This document shows positions 26,473 to 36,097 of a stretch of DNA of 64,000 bases, in pieces. The DNA is taken from the NCBI GenBank assembly GCA_028821475.1, contig JAPPGB010000071.1, positions 1 through 64,000 of the forward strand, in the 5' to 3' direction. Within the stretch, counting starts at the first letter, position 1. The number at the start of each line of letters is the position of its first letter. A model generated the notes under the pieces. The model was not told the origin of the DNA. It ran no database searches and worked only from the letters and a program-made list of their open reading frames with translations. The translations under genes were made by a program, and so were the position numbers. Source of the stretch: Spirochaetaceae bacterium (GTDB taxonomy: Bacteria; Spirochaetota; Spirochaetia; SZUA-6; Bin103).

Positions 26473-27456
26473 TCAAAAATCGCCGCGCTCCATGAGGGTC
26501 GTGATGTGCTGTGGTCCTCCGGCTCGAAGTGCACGAAGAAACGTGCGAAGTGGGATGAGATCGGTCGACAGCGAGAAATGCATGTCCAACTCTGCGCCCC
26601 TGAACGCCCGTGCAAAGTTGCGAACCCTCAATGCGAATACCCTTTCGAAGAGCAACTTCCGCAACAATATGTCCGCCCGGCGAGCCGACAGCACATACCA
26701 ATCGGAATTCAGAATTCGCGATAAAGTGTGTCGGTATGTGGTATTCTTCGCCACGACCATGAAGTTGACTACGGCATCCTCGATGTCCCGTTTCCTTGTT
26801 GCTCTCTTTGATCGCTGCACCAAGGCAACGAGCTCGATCATCGACTCGGGAATCCCTTCTCCGACTATCGCTCCGGTCAGATGAGGAACGCCAACTATCG
26901 CGAAGAAGTACGGGAGACCCTCTTCGGATTGTTTTTGGAGCGCGCTATTGATCTTATAGGTAGCAAGGGGGAAGCAGTCCTCGGACGCAAGCCCAACCAG
27001 CTCCAGGGCGCGTCTGAATTGAGAGCCATGAAACTTGATGTTGATGCGGTATACCGGACGCCCCTGGCCGTTGTACAAGCGGTAGTCAGTGTCGGTGCGA
27101 CTCTCCCTCAGGTCTCGGAGTTCGAACTCATCCGTCTCCATTTCTGCCGTGTAGATTCTTTCGAATGCCAATTCGGCGCAGCGTCCCAAGAGTAGCCCGC
27201 CAAGTATCTGAGCTGCCCTCTCAAGATGTGACGGCTCAATATCGCTCATTCCGACATCGAGTACGTCGCGTATAAGATCGGGGGAACGACAAGCACGCTC
27301 TACCCGCTTACCAGTTGTCCCGACTTCTTGTGCTGCGACCGCGACATCGAAGCCGTGATCGACAAGATCGGTCGCCCGCACAATATGAAATGGCTTTGGC
27401 CACGCCTGATCGCCAAATAAGACATCCATGGTCGCCAAGAGGTCGGCAGTGGTCAC
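26473..27456 (-). CDS. Probable restriction endonuclease partner of DNA methyltransferase
   Basis: A 327-residue protein that I do not recognise as a named family. It begins with GTG overlapping the methyltransferase stop (GTGA), which is the main evidence for a restriction role. A possible nuclease core is RTDTDYR...[10 protein letters not shown], reminiscent of a PD-(D/E)XK strand (D...NxK), although the middle acid is an asparagine. The two genes have visibly lower GC than their neighbours, implying horizontal transfer. Alternative: a protein of unknown function carried along with an orphan methyltransferase. Confidence 0.65.
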   Translation of the reverse strand: MTTADLLATMDVLFGDQAWPKPFHIVRATDLVDHGFDVAVAAQEVGTTGKRVERACRSPDLIRDVLDVGMSDIEPSHLERAAQILGGLLLGRCAELAFERIYTAEMETDEFELRDLRESRTDTDYRLYNGQGRPVYRINIKFHGSQFRRALELVGLASEDCFPLATYKINSALQKQSEEGLPYFFAIVGVPHLTGAIVGEGIPESMIELVALVQRSKRATRKRDIEDAVVNFMVVAKNTTYRHTLSRILNSDWYVLSARRADILLRKLLFERVFALRVRNFARAFRGAELDMHFSLSTDLIPLRTFLRALRAGGPQHITTLMERGDF

Positions 27457-28403
27457 TGAATATCCATTCCGAACCTCAGCGCGGAGTCGATCACATACTG
27501 TTCATCGTTGTCGACTGACAGCCACCTTCTGTGTAGAGACTCCGCCACGCTACCCGTAGTATTGCTGCCAGCAAAGGGGTCAAGAACAACATCTTCCACG
27601 TCGGTAAGCATCTTCACGAAGAACTCCGGAAGTGCCGAGGGGAAACGAGCCGGATGCGGCCTACGCCCAAGTTCGGCACACGTCCTAATGTAGGTCGAGT
27701 TGCTCTCATTGTTCCCTCGTCTAATGACGTTCTCGGGAATCGCACCATCATTGTCGCAGCGGAACTTCTCGGTTATCGTGTGACCGCTAGGCCTCCGTTT
27801 GGTACGGTAACCTCTCTTGATCAGACGTTTCATGTCGTCGCTGTATGGCACTAGAACATGACGGTTGTCAGCTTTCGGCCACTCACTTGGCGACAGCCAC
27901 CAGATGTACTCGACCGCGTCCTTGACACGGATACGTCGCACATTTACCCACTCTGCAGGTGCCGGTAGCTTCGCTGGATTGTACCAAAAAAACTCCTGAC
28001 ACAGATGAAATCCGACTTGTTCGCATAGCGCGATCAAGAGTTTATGGTGGTATAGCGAACGCGTTGGAGTTCCTTTGTTGTAGCTCCCGCCGATGTTCAG
28101 TACGAAACTTCCGCTGGGCTTTAATATCCGAATGATCTGCATGGCGAACGGCAGGAACCAGTCTACATATCTATTTTTTTCGACGTTGCCGTACTCTTTC
28201 TTGAAGTGGAGTGCATAAGGAGGTGAGGTGAGCACGAGATCCACCGATTGGTCAGGTAGTTGAGCCATGAGGGTGCGAGAATCGCTGCAGTACGCTGACC
28301 CATAGGCGGTATTGTATTGGGCCGCCACACTGGCGATGAGTCGAGATGGATGACCTTGCTTCGGGACGAACAACTCAGCCTGCGATGAATTAGCCGGTGA
28401 CAT
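27453..28403 (-). CDS. Type II DNA methyltransferase (N4/N6, beta class)
   Basis: A 316-residue DNA methyltransferase. The catalytic motif TSPPY is at 59-63 and the AdoMet motif [10 protein letters not shown] lies near the C-terminus, the order of the beta class. TSPPY points to N4-cytosine or N6-adenine methylation. ATG 28403 is my choice; ATG 28469 and TTG 28523 are in frame upstream. AT-rich codon use compared with flanking genes suggests recent acquisition. It forms a coupled pair with the probable nuclease downstream. Confidence 0.85.
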   Translation of the reverse strand: MSPANSSQAELFVPKQGHPSRLIASVAAQYNTAYGSAYCSDSRTLMAQLPDQSVDLVLTSPPYALHFKKEYGNVEKNRYVDWFLPFAMQIIRILKPSGSFVLNIGGSYNKGTPTRSLYHHKLLIALCEQVGFHLCQEFFWYNPAKLPAPAEWVNVRRIRVKDAVEYIWWLSPSEWPKADNRHVLVPYSDDMKRLIKRGYRTKRRPSGHTITEKFRCDNDGAIPENVIRRGNNESNSTYIRTCAELGRRPHPARFPSALPEFFVKMLTDVEDVVLDPFAGSNTTGSVAESLHRRWLSVDNDEQYVIDSALRFGMDIQ

Positions 28404-28815
28404 TCTACCGTCTTGGTGAGCGTGGCAGTTGCCGCTGTATGCTGACACAACGCCCGAGTGAGCCGACATCCATGATTTGATAACTGCTCCAAGTAGGCTA
28501 ATGAGTCGTGCTTGCGGCGTCAAGGGGCTCGCAATGAGACGGCTCTCTTCGGTGGTGCGGCGGGCTCCGCCCCGGTGACAGAGCCTGACGATTCGATCCT
28601 GTCATGTGTCACACCGAGTGACGACGATCGCAGAGCGAGGTCTTCTCTGCGGGACAGGTCGGTCGGCACCCCAGGCCAGACCCGAGAGGGCCGTGGGCGA
28701 GGATTTGGCTTCCAACTGAGCGCGGATGGCCTCCGGGCGCTACCCGGCGCGCTTCGCTTCGACGACGCCAAGCTCCCGGCTTGGCCTTGTGAGGGTGTGT
28801 GCACTGGTGTGCCGG
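28404..28815. other. Intergenic region at the edge of the RM island
   Basis: No supported gene. GC rises again through this stretch. On the minus strand at about 28740-28790 a short frame reads ELGVVEAKRAG before a stop, which faintly resembles a nuclease strand, but it is too short to call. Confidence 0.35.
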
Positions 28816-30042
28816 CTATTGGCTGAGGGCGGCCTCGAGAGCCGCGAGGTCGGGAGGGATTCGGGGCGCTTCCGGAAGCTCCGAGAGCGCGGCGGCGACC
28901 TGGTTCTTGCCGGAACCGGTACCGATGCCGACCACGAGCTGCTCCGGCCCCAGGTTCGCCAGTTGGCCGGTCATGAGGCAGGCTGCCGGGGCGGCGGCGG
29001 CGGGCTGCAGAAACAGGCCCTCGTGGCGTGCCAGCCAGCGCGCGGCGGCGAAGCTGTCTTCGTCGGCGACCGCGCGGCCGCGCCCGCCGGTTTTGCGCAT
29101 GATGCGTACCACCTCGTCGCCGGCGCGCGGGAACGGGTGGGTCATGCCGGTGGCGCGCGCGGTGGAGCGCCCCCAGTGGCACACTGGCTCGTTCCGCTGC
29201 CAGGCGCGTACGATGGGTGCGCAGCCGGTGGACTGCACCACGTCCAGCGCCGGCATGCGGTCCACCCAGCCCAGGGCGATGAGCTGGCTGAAGCCGAGGT
29301 GCAGCGCCAGCACGTTGGTGCCGCCGCCGGTGGGGATCAGGATCCGGTCCGGCGCCCGCCAGCCGAGCGCCTCGGCGATCTCGAACGCCAGCGTCTTCTT
29401 GCCCTCGATGCGGTACAGGTTGTAAGGCTGGGTGGCGTGGAACCACCCGTACCGGTCGGCGGCCTGCTGCGCCAGCCGGGTGCCCTGCACCATGTCGCCG
29501 TCCACCACCAGCGCATCGGTGCCGCAGATCAGGTTCTGCAGCAGGTGGCCGGGCACCGTCTCCGGGCGCATCAGGGCGGTGAGCTTCAGGCCGGCGCGCG
29601 CGCAGTAGGCGCTCATGGCGGCGGACGCGTTGCCGGAGGAGGCGATGACCAGGTGCTCGATGCCCACCTCCCGGCACTTGCCGGCGGTGACGCTGGCGCC
29701 GCGGTCCTTGAACGATCCGGTCGGGTTGCGCGATTCGTCCTTGATGAAGAACGGCGGGCAGCCGAATTCCGCTTCCAGCCGCCGCATGCGCAGCAGCGGG
29801 GTGTCGCCCTCCTGCAGCGTCACCACGTGGCGCTCGTCCCGTACCGGCAGCAGGCAGCGCCAGCGCCACATGCCGGGCGGCTGCGCCGCGAGCGCGTCCC
29901 GGTCCACCTCGGCGCGCAGCTTCTCCAGGTCGTACTCCGCCTGCAGAAAGCCGCCGCAGGCCGGGCACAGCGGGTCGCGGGTGCGGTCGGTGGTGGGCGC
30001 GCGGCACGAGAGGCAGCGCAGGCCGACCAGGTAGCTGGTCAT
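28816..30042 (-). CDS. Threonine-synthase-like PLP enzyme
   Basis: A 408-residue fold-type II PLP enzyme. It has an N-terminal zinc ribbon (C10, C13, C26, C29) as in archaeal-type threonine synthases, and the PLP lysine K112 in NPTGSFKDRG. The phosphate loop SSGNASAAMSAY and the later GGGTN are present. ATG 30042 has GGAGGG upstream. It overlaps the end of the HyuB gene by 4 bp, so it is probably part of the catabolic operon rather than threonine biosynthesis; a role as an amino-acid lyase or dehydratase is possible. Confidence 0.85.
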   Translation of the reverse strand: MTSYLVGLRCLSCRAPTTDRTRDPLCPACGGFLQAEYDLEKLRAEVDRDALAAQPPGMWRWRCLLPVRDERHVVTLQEGDTPLLRMRRLEAEFGCPPFFIKDESRNPTGSFKDRGASVTAGKCREVGIEHLVIASSGNASAAMSAYCARAGLKLTALMRPETVPGHLLQNLICGTDALVVDGDMVQGTRLAQQAADRYGWFHATQPYNLYRIEGKKTLAFEIAEALGWRAPDRILIPTGGGTNVLALHLGFSQLIALGWVDRMPALDVVQSTGCAPIVRAWQRNEPVCHWGRSTARATGMTHPFPRAGDEVVRIMRKTGGRGRAVADEDSFAAARWLARHEGLFLQPAAAAPAACLMTGQLANLGPEQLVVGIGTGSGKNQVAAALSELPEAPRIPPDLAALEAALSQ

Positions 30043-32000
30043 GCGCCGCCCTCCGCGGTGCGCGGCGGCGGGCCGCTGCACACCGCCTCCGAAGGCGCGC
30101 CGGCTTTTCCGCCGGCTTCCTTGCGCGACTTCCGTTGGGAGACCGGTGCGCGGCGCCCGGACCGACCGCCGACTGCCTCTTGGCGTGCGGACGGGGTTTC
30201 CGGGCCGGCCCGCTCACCGGCTTCCTCGCCGGTGTCGGCGGTGCCATGGCGGGACCGGTTGCCAGCCGCCTCTTCGCGTAGGCGCGTGGTGGCCTTTTTG
30301 TCCACCGTGCCGCTGGCGGGGTCGATCACCACGCCGTAGCGGTCGCGGGCGGCGGCGGTCGAGACCTTTTCGTCGCGCACGTCGCGACGTACCAGTTCGG
30401 GGTCGCGGGTCAGCGGATCGCCGAAGCCGCCGCCGCCGGCCGCGGCCCAGTGGAAGCGGTCGCCGGCCGCCAGCGCGTGCGAGGTGGCTTTCGAGTGCAG
30501 CGCCCGCTCGGCGGCGGTACCCGCGTTGAGCGCGAATTCCGCCGGCTCTCCCGGCAACCCGCCGAAGTAACCGCCGGGGGGGAAGCGGGCGCGGTCGCAT
30601 TGCACGGTGAGCAGCGCCTCGTCGGCGGCGCTGCGGAAGTCGCGCGCGATCGCCAGCCCGCCGCGGAAACGGCCCGCTCCCCCGGAGTCGGTCACGAATT
30701 CGTAACGCTCGAACAGCACCGGGTGGCGCACCTCGATCGCCTCGATCGGGGAGTTGGCGCTGTTCGACGGGCCGGAGGTGCAGCCGTCGATGCCGTCCTT
30801 GTTGTGGCGCGCGCCCCAGCTCGCGTGGTTGCCGTCGAAGAACACGAAGTAGCGCCCGGTATCCGGGTGGCGGCCGGTCAGGCCCAGGTTGGGAGCGCAA
30901 CCGTAGGAGGGGGTGACCACGCGCCCCGGAGCGACTTCGCGCAGGGCGCGGAAGATGGCATCCACGACCCGCTGGCACACGATCATGCGGCTGTTGCACG
31001 CCGCCGGCGGCAGCGGATTGACCAGGCTGCCGGCGGGCAGCACGGTGCGCACGGGCTCGTAGCAGCCCTCGTTCATCATGATGTCGGCGTCGCACAGCGC
31101 GCGTACGGCGTAGTAGACGGCGGAGCGGGTGGCGGCCGCCACCGCGTTCACCGAGCCGGGGCGCTGCCGGTCGGTACCGGTGAAATCCGCCGTGACGTCG
31201 CTGCCGGAAATCTCGACGCTGACCCGGACGCAGGCGGGTTCGTCGGTCACGCCGTCGTCGTCGATCCACTCTTCGGCCGCGTAGCGGCCATCCGGAAGCG
31301 CCGCCAGGTTGCGCCGGATGCGGCGTTCCGAGTAGTCGATGAGCTGCTCGATGCCGGCCAGCAGGGTGTCGCGGCCGTAGCGGCGCACCAGGTGTTCGAA
31401 GCGGCGCGCGCCAAGCTGCACCGCCGCCACCTGCGCCCGCAGGTCGCCGAGCACCACGTCGGGGGTGCGCACGTTGGCGCGGATCATGTCCATCACCGGC
31501 GCAATCGGCTCACCTGCCTGGTACAGCTTGATCGGCGGAATGCGCAGGCCCTCGTGGAAGATCTCGCGCCCGCTGTTGGCCAGGCCGCCGGCCGCCACCC
31601 CGCCGATGTCGACGTGGTGCGCGAGCGCCGCGGTGAATGCCACCAGCTCCCCATCGTGGAACACCGGCATCGAAAGCTGCACGTCCGGCAGGTGCTGGCC
31701 GCCGCTGTAGGGATCGTTGGAGATGAAGATGTCGCCCGGCTCGATGCGGTCGCGCGGGAAGCGCTTCAGGGTGGACTTGAGCAGCGGCCCGATCGAGTTG
31801 AGGTGGATCGGGATGCGCGCCGCCTGGGCGACGATGCGGCCGTCCGCGGCGCACACGCACGACGAGAAGTCGGCACGCTCGCGCACGTTGAGCGAGTAGG
31901 CGGTGCGGCGCAGCACCGCGGCGGTCTCCTCGGCGGTCGCGGTGAGGACGTTCTTGAGCACCTCGAGGGTGATCGGGTCGATGCGCGGCGCATCAGCCAT
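30039..32000 (-). CDS. hyuB: Hydantoinase/oxoprolinase subunit B (HyuB)
   Basis: A 653-residue HyuB subunit, which with HyuA opens cyclic imide or amide rings (hydantoins, 5-oxoproline) using ATP. Family motifs include ISNDPYSGGQHLPDV, HHVDIGG and NEGCYEPV. About 85 residues at the C-terminus (from KKATTRLREE on) are basic, low-complexity and outside the family fold. Its start lies 8 bp inside the end of hyuA, and its stop overlaps the PLP-enzyme start, so three genes form one tight operon. Confidence 0.92.
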   Translation of the reverse strand: MADAPRIDPITLEVLKNVLTATAEETAAVLRRTAYSLNVRERADFSSCVCAADGRIVAQAARIPIHLNSIGPLLKSTLKRFPRDRIEPGDIFISNDPYSGGQHLPDVQLSMPVFHDGELVAFTAALAHHVDIGGVAAGGLANSGREIFHEGLRIPPIKLYQAGEPIAPVMDMIRANVRTPDVVLGDLRAQVAAVQLGARRFEHLVRRYGRDTLLAGIEQLIDYSERRIRRNLAALPDGRYAAEEWIDDDGVTDEPACVRVSVEISGSDVTADFTGTDRQRPGSVNAVAAATRSAVYYAVRALCDADIMMNEGCYEPVRTVLPAGSLVNPLPPAACNSRMIVCQRVVDAIFRALREVAPGRVVTPSYGCAPNLGLTGRHPDTGRYFVFFDGNHASWGARHNKDGIDGCTSGPSNSANSPIEAIEVRHPVLFERYEFVTDSGGAGRFRGGLAIARDFRSAADEALLTVQCDRARFPPGGYFGGLPGEPAEFALNAGTAAERALHSKATSHALAAGDRFHWAAAGGGGFGDPLTRDPELVRRDVRDEKVSTAAARDRYGVVIDPASGTVDKKATTRLREEAAGNRSRHGTADTGEEAGERAGPETPSARQEAVGGRSGRRAPVSQRKSRKEAGGKAGAPSEAVCSGPPPRTAEGGA

Positions 32001-34107
32001 CGGCGGGACCCCGTGATGGCGGCGCCGGGAGCGGGCTGATGACCAGGTTGGCGAACCGGTCCACGGCCGCCTCCTGGCCGGGGTAGACGATGGTGGTGGT
32101 GTCGTCCTGTTCCACCACCGACGGCCCCGGCAGGCGCATGCCGCGGCGCAGGTCGGCGCGCCGGTACACGGGGCAGCGCCGGAATTCCGCCTCCCCCTCG
32201 AACAGCAGCTCGCGGCCGGCGTGCTTCGGCGGCGGTGGATGGTGGCTTCCGGCAGGCGCATGCTGCGCCTCCGCGATCCGCGGTTTCGGGATCTCGCCAA
32301 TGCCGAGCACGCGCAGGTTGACGATTTCAGTGGGTTCGCCGTACGCCGCGTGCGTATACAGCCGCTCGTGCAGCCGGTGGAACCCGCAAATCGTGTCACG
32401 CAGGGTGTCTGCTCCGAACGCCCGCCCTGAAACCGGCACGGTGACCTCGTGGCCCTGCCCCCGGTAACGCATGTCGAGGGCGCGCACCGTGCTCTGCGCC
32501 GCGCCGTCGATGCCCTGTTCGCCCAGCCACGCGTGTGCCTGCCGCTCCAGGTCCGCGAACCCGCGCTCCAGCTCCGCCGGGTCGGCATCGTCGGCGTCGC
32601 GCAGCACGGTCTGCACGTAGTCGGTGCGGGCATCCGCCACCAGCAGGCCCCACGCGGACAGCACGCCCGGTTCCGGCGGCACCACCACCATCGGAATGTT
32701 CAGTTCCAGCGCCAGCCGCCCGGCGTGCAACGGCCCGGCGCCGCCGAACGCGACAAGAGCGAAGTCGCGCAGGTCGTGGCCGCGGTCAACCGAAATCACC
32801 CGGATCGCGCGGATCATGTTGGCGTTGGCGACGCGCACGATGCCGAGCGCCACCTGTGCCGGGTCCATGCCCATCTGCCACCCCAACCGCTCGATGCTGC
32901 GCTGCGCCACGTCACGGTCGAGCGCGATGCTGCCGCCCAGCGGGTGCTCGGGGTTGAGCCGCCCCAGCGCCAGGTTGGCGTCGGTCACGGTGGGCTCGGT
33001 GCCACCGCGCCCGTAGCATACCGGGCCCGGCACCGCGCCGGCGCTGCGCGGACCGACCCGCAGGATGCCGCCCGGGTCAAGCCAGGCGATGCTGCCGCCG
33101 CCGGCGCCGATGTAGTTGAGGCCGATCATCGGGATCGACAGCGGGTAGCCGCCGAGGGTGCCGCCGGAGGTGATCTCCGGTTCCCCGGCGCGGACCAGGC
33201 TGACGTCGGTGCTGGTGCCGCCCATGTCGAGCGTCACCACGTCCGCGAGGCCGGCGTGGCGGGCGACGTGGGCGCCGGCGAGCACGCCGCCGACCGGCCC
33301 CGACACCGCCGTATGGACGCTGCGCCGGCGCGCCGCCGCGCTGCCCATCACGCCGCCCATGCCGTGCATCACGTGCAGCGGCGCGTCGAAGCCGGCCGCC
33401 GCGAGCCGCTCCTCCATGTCGCCCAGGTAGCGGTCCAGGATCGGCATCACCGCGGCGTTCAGCACCGTGCTGCTGACCCGCTCGTACTCGCGGTACTGCG
33501 GCAGCACCTCCGACGACAGGCATACCGCCAGCTCCGGGTGGCGGCGTGCGCACCAGTCGGCCACCAGCCGTTCGTGCGCCGGGTTGGCGTAGGAGTGCAG
33601 GAAACAGACCGCCACCACCTCGACGCCGTGGCGGCACAGTTCGGCGACCGCTTCCGCCACGCCCGCCTCGTCCAGTTCGGTCAGCACGCGGCCGGCGGCG
33701 TCGATCCGCTCTCTTACGCCGAGGCGCAGGTAGCGCGGCACCAGCGGCGGCGGCTTGTCGTACTGGGTGTCGTACAGCGCCGCCTCGGGGTTGCCCGACT
33801 CCGGCACGCGCGTCAGCCGGCCGATCTCCAGCACGTCGCGGAAGCCCTCCGTGGTGAGCAGGCCGACGCGCGCCGCCTTGCCCTCCAGGATGGCGTTGAG
33901 CGCCACCGTGCTGCCGTGCGCGAGGTGTCCCACCGCCGCCGGCGCCACCCCGGCCGCGCGGGTCAGCCGGCGCAGCCCGTCCAACGCGCCGTCCGCCGGG
34001 GCCGCCGGCGTGGACGGCACCTTGGCGGTGTGCGCCGCCCCGCCGGCATCGTCGACCAGTATGAGGTCGGTAAAGGTGCCGCCGATGTCATAGCCCAAGC
34101 GATACAT
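31993..34107 (-). CDS. hyuA: Hydantoinase/oxoprolinase subunit A (HyuA)
   Basis: A 704-residue ATP-binding subunit with the actin-like fold. N-terminal GYDIGGTFTDLIL and the second phosphate motif LDMGGTSTDVSLV are intact, and GAGGGSIAW follows. It works with HyuB in ATP-dependent ring opening. ATG 34107 begins the minus-strand operon hyuA-hyuB-PLP enzyme, divergent from an amidohydrolase gene. A 5' fragment of a second hyuA is present at 47871-48072. Confidence 0.93.
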   Translation of the reverse strand: MYRLGYDIGGTFTDLILVDDAGGAAHTAKVPSTPAAPADGALDGLRRLTRAAGVAPAAVGHLAHGSTVALNAILEGKAARVGLLTTEGFRDVLEIGRLTRVPESGNPEAALYDTQYDKPPPLVPRYLRLGVRERIDAAGRVLTELDEAGVAEAVAELCRHGVEVVAVCFLHSYANPAHERLVADWCARRHPELAVCLSSEVLPQYREYERVSSTVLNAAVMPILDRYLGDMEERLAAAGFDAPLHVMHGMGGVMGSAAARRRSVHTAVSGPVGGVLAGAHVARHAGLADVVTLDMGGTSTDVSLVRAGEPEITSGGTLGGYPLSIPMIGLNYIGAGGGSIAWLDPGGILRVGPRSAGAVPGPVCYGRGGTEPTVTDANLALGRLNPEHPLGGSIALDRDVAQRSIERLGWQMGMDPAQVALGIVRVANANMIRAIRVISVDRGHDLRDFALVAFGGAGPLHAGRLALELNIPMVVVPPEPGVLSAWGLLVADARTDYVQTVLRDADDADPAELERGFADLERQAHAWLGEQGIDGAAQSTVRALDMRYRGQGHEVTVPVSGRAFGADTLRDTICGFHRLHERLYTHAAYGEPTEIVNLRVLGIGEIPKPRIAEAQHAPAGSHHPPPPKHAGRELLFEGEAEFRRCPVYRRADLRRGMRLPGPSVVEQDDTTTIVYPGQEAAVDRFANLVISPLPAPPSRGPADG

Positions 34108-34162
34108 GTCAGCCGGCGCCGATCATAGCGTTTCGTACCCGATAGATGGTACCAATGGCGTG

Positions 34163-35140
34163 ATGCGCGACATCGACCGCCGGCTGCTGGCGGAAGTCGA
34201 GGAGCTGCTGCCCGAGCGCGTGTTCGACGTGCACGTGCACGTGTGGCGCCGCGACCACCTCGGGCCTTCCGGGGTGGCGGCGTTCGGCCACTGGCTGACG
34301 CGCGACCAGTACCTCGGCGAAGATCTGGCCGGCGAGTTCGCGCGCCTGTTTCCGGGCCGCGCCTGCGGCGCCCTGCTGTTTCCGCTGCCGGTGGCGGACG
34401 GCGACATCGTGGCCATGAACGGTCACCTGGCCGACCTGGTGCGCGGCGCCGAGCGCCGGCACGCGCTGATGATCCCCCCGCTGGCCGCCTCGGCGGCGGA
34501 GTTGAGCGACCAGATCGCGGGCGGCGGCTTTCTTGGTTTCAAGCCCTACTGGACGTTCGCCGGCAGCGACTTGCGCGGCGTGGCCGTGGACGACATGGTG
34601 ACTCCGGCGATGCTGGCGGCCGCGCACGAGCTGCGCCTCATCGTGATGCTGCATCCGCCCGGCAGCCTGCGGCCGCACCAGGACGCCATCCGCGCGGCGG
34701 CGCTGCGCCATCCCGGCGCCACCTTCATTCTTCCGCACTGTGCCACCTGCTACCACTACGCGTCGCTGGCCGCCTCCATCGACAGCGTGAGCGACTTGGC
34801 CAACGTCCACTTCGACCTGTCCACGGTCACCGCCGGCGACGTGGTGAGCCTGCTGCTGCGCGAGGTGGGGCCGGAGCGGGTGATGTTCGGCACCGACTTC
34901 CCGTTCGCGTCGGAGCGGATGACGCTCGCCTACCTGGAGAGCGGGCTGGTGCCGCTGCGGGACGAGACCGCGCCGCCGCCCCCGGCCGGCCGCCGCTACG
35001 CGTTCACCTACCTGATCTACGAGCAGATGCGGGCGCTGCGGGCGGCGCGCGACCTGGTGGGTCTGAGCGCCGCCGACATCGAGGCGATCATGTACGGCAA
35101 CGCGGAGCGGCTCGTGCGGCGCACGGCAGCCGGCGGCTGA
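34163..35140 (+). CDS. Amidohydrolase-2 family metal hydrolase
   Basis: A 325-residue TIM-barrel hydrolase of the amidohydrolase-2 (ACMSD-like) type. The metal motif is DVHVHVW, a conserved histidine lies in ILPHCAT, and the active-site aspartate is in FGTDFPFASE. Such enzymes hydrolyse or decarboxylate. ATG 34163 is preferred; ATG 34106 would overlap the hyuA start. It is followed by DppB and DppC genes, so import and hydrolysis are probably expressed together. Confidence 0.83.
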   Translation: MRDIDRRLLAEVEELLPERVFDVHVHVWRRDHLGPSGVAAFGHWLTRDQYLGEDLAGEFARLFPGRACGALLFPLPVADGDIVAMNGHLADLVRGAERRHALMIPPLAASAAELSDQIAGGGFLGFKPYWTFAGSDLRGVAVDDMVTPAMLAAAHELRLIVMLHPPGSLRPHQDAIRAAALRHPGATFILPHCATCYHYASLAASIDSVSDLANVHFDLSTVTAGDVVSLLLREVGPERVMFGTDFPFASERMTLAYLESGLVPLRDETAPPPPAGRRYAFTYLIYEQMRALRAARDLVGLSAADIEAIMYGNAERLVRRTAAGG

Positions 35141-35152
35141 GGCGGGGTACGA

Positions 35153-36097
35153 TTGTTCCACTTCATCCTGCGCCGGGTGCTGCAGATGCTGCTGATCCTG
35201 TTCCTGGTGAGCAGCGCGGTGTTCTTCATGTTCAAGCTGGTGCCGGGCGACGTGGCCGCGGTTCGCCTCGGCATCGAGCAGACCCCGGAGGCGTTGGCCG
35301 CCCTGCGCGCGCAGCTCGGCCTCGACCGCCCGCTGATCGTGCAGTACCTCACCTGGCTGGGCGGGCTGGTGCGCGGCGACCTGGGTACCTCGTACGTCGA
35401 CGGTGCGCCGGTGTTCGGCATCGTCGCCAGCCGCTTCTTCATTACCCTGGAGTTGGTGCTGGTGATCACCGTGCTGTCGGCGCTGATCTCGATTCCCGTG
35501 GCGGTGGTGGCGGCGCAGCGCAAGGGCACGGTGGTGGACAGCGGCATTCGGGCGCTGTCGATGGTCGGCTACAGCCTGCCCACCTACTGGTGGGCGATCC
35601 TGCTGATGCTGCTGTTCTCGGTGGCGCTGGGCTGGCTGCCGGCGGGCGGCTACGTGTACCCGGGCCGCGATTTCGGGCGCCACCTGCTGCACCTGATCCT
35701 GCCCACCCTCGCGATGGTGCTGATCCTGGTCGCCGCGCAGGTGCGGTTCCTGCGCGCGAGCATCCTGGACATCATCGGGCTCGACTACGTGCGCACGGCG
35801 CGCGCCAAGGGGTTGTCGTCGCGCCGGGTGCTGTACAAGCATGTGCTGCGCAACTCGCTGGCCGCGTTCATCACCGTGGTGGGCCTCAACTTCGCCACCC
35901 TGATCGGCGGCATGGTGATCATCGAGCAGATCTTCACCTGGCCCGGCCTCGGCTGGCTGATCATCACCTCGATCCTGAACCGCGACTTCCCGGTGGTGCA
36001 GGGCGCGGTGCTGTTCGTGGCCGCGATCTTCGTGTCCGTCAACCTGGCCGTGGACATCCTGTACGCGGCCCTGGACCCGCGCATCCGCTATGAGTGA
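35153..36097 (+). CDS. Dpp-type peptide ABC permease (DppB-like)
   Basis: A 314-residue permease of the oligopeptide/dipeptide family (COG0601). It has the N-terminal FHFILRRVLQMLLILFLVS helix and a docking loop around YVRTARAKGLSSRRVLYKHVLRN. The TTG start at 35153 lies 13 bp after the amidohydrolase stop. The stop overlaps the DppC-like gene by 8 bp. ATPases DppD and DppF lie on the opposite strand just beyond. Confidence 0.9.
   Translation: MFHFILRRVLQMLLILFLVSSAVFFMFKLVPGDVAAVRLGIEQTPEALAALRAQLGLDRPLIVQYLTWLGGLVRGDLGTSYVDGAPVFGIVASRFFITLELVLVITVLSALISIPVAVVAAQRKGTVVDSGIRALSMVGYSLPTYWWAILLMLLFSVALGWLPAGGYVYPGRDFGRHLLHLILPTLAMVLILVAAQVRFLRASILDIIGLDYVRTARAKGLSSRRVLYKHVLRNSLAAFITVVGLNFATLIGGMVIIEQIFTWPGLGWLIITSILNRDFPVVQGAVLFVAAIFVSVNLAVDILYAALDPRIRYE

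Noticed and set aside
28680-28795. Minus-strand fragment resembling a type I restriction nuclease strand (ELGVVEAKRAG)
   Set aside because: Only about 11 residues before a stop. Chance similarity is likely in high-GC sequence.
34106-34162. Upstream ATG extending the amidohydrolase at 34163
   Set aside because: It would overlap the divergent hyuA start codon and adds residues with no family support.
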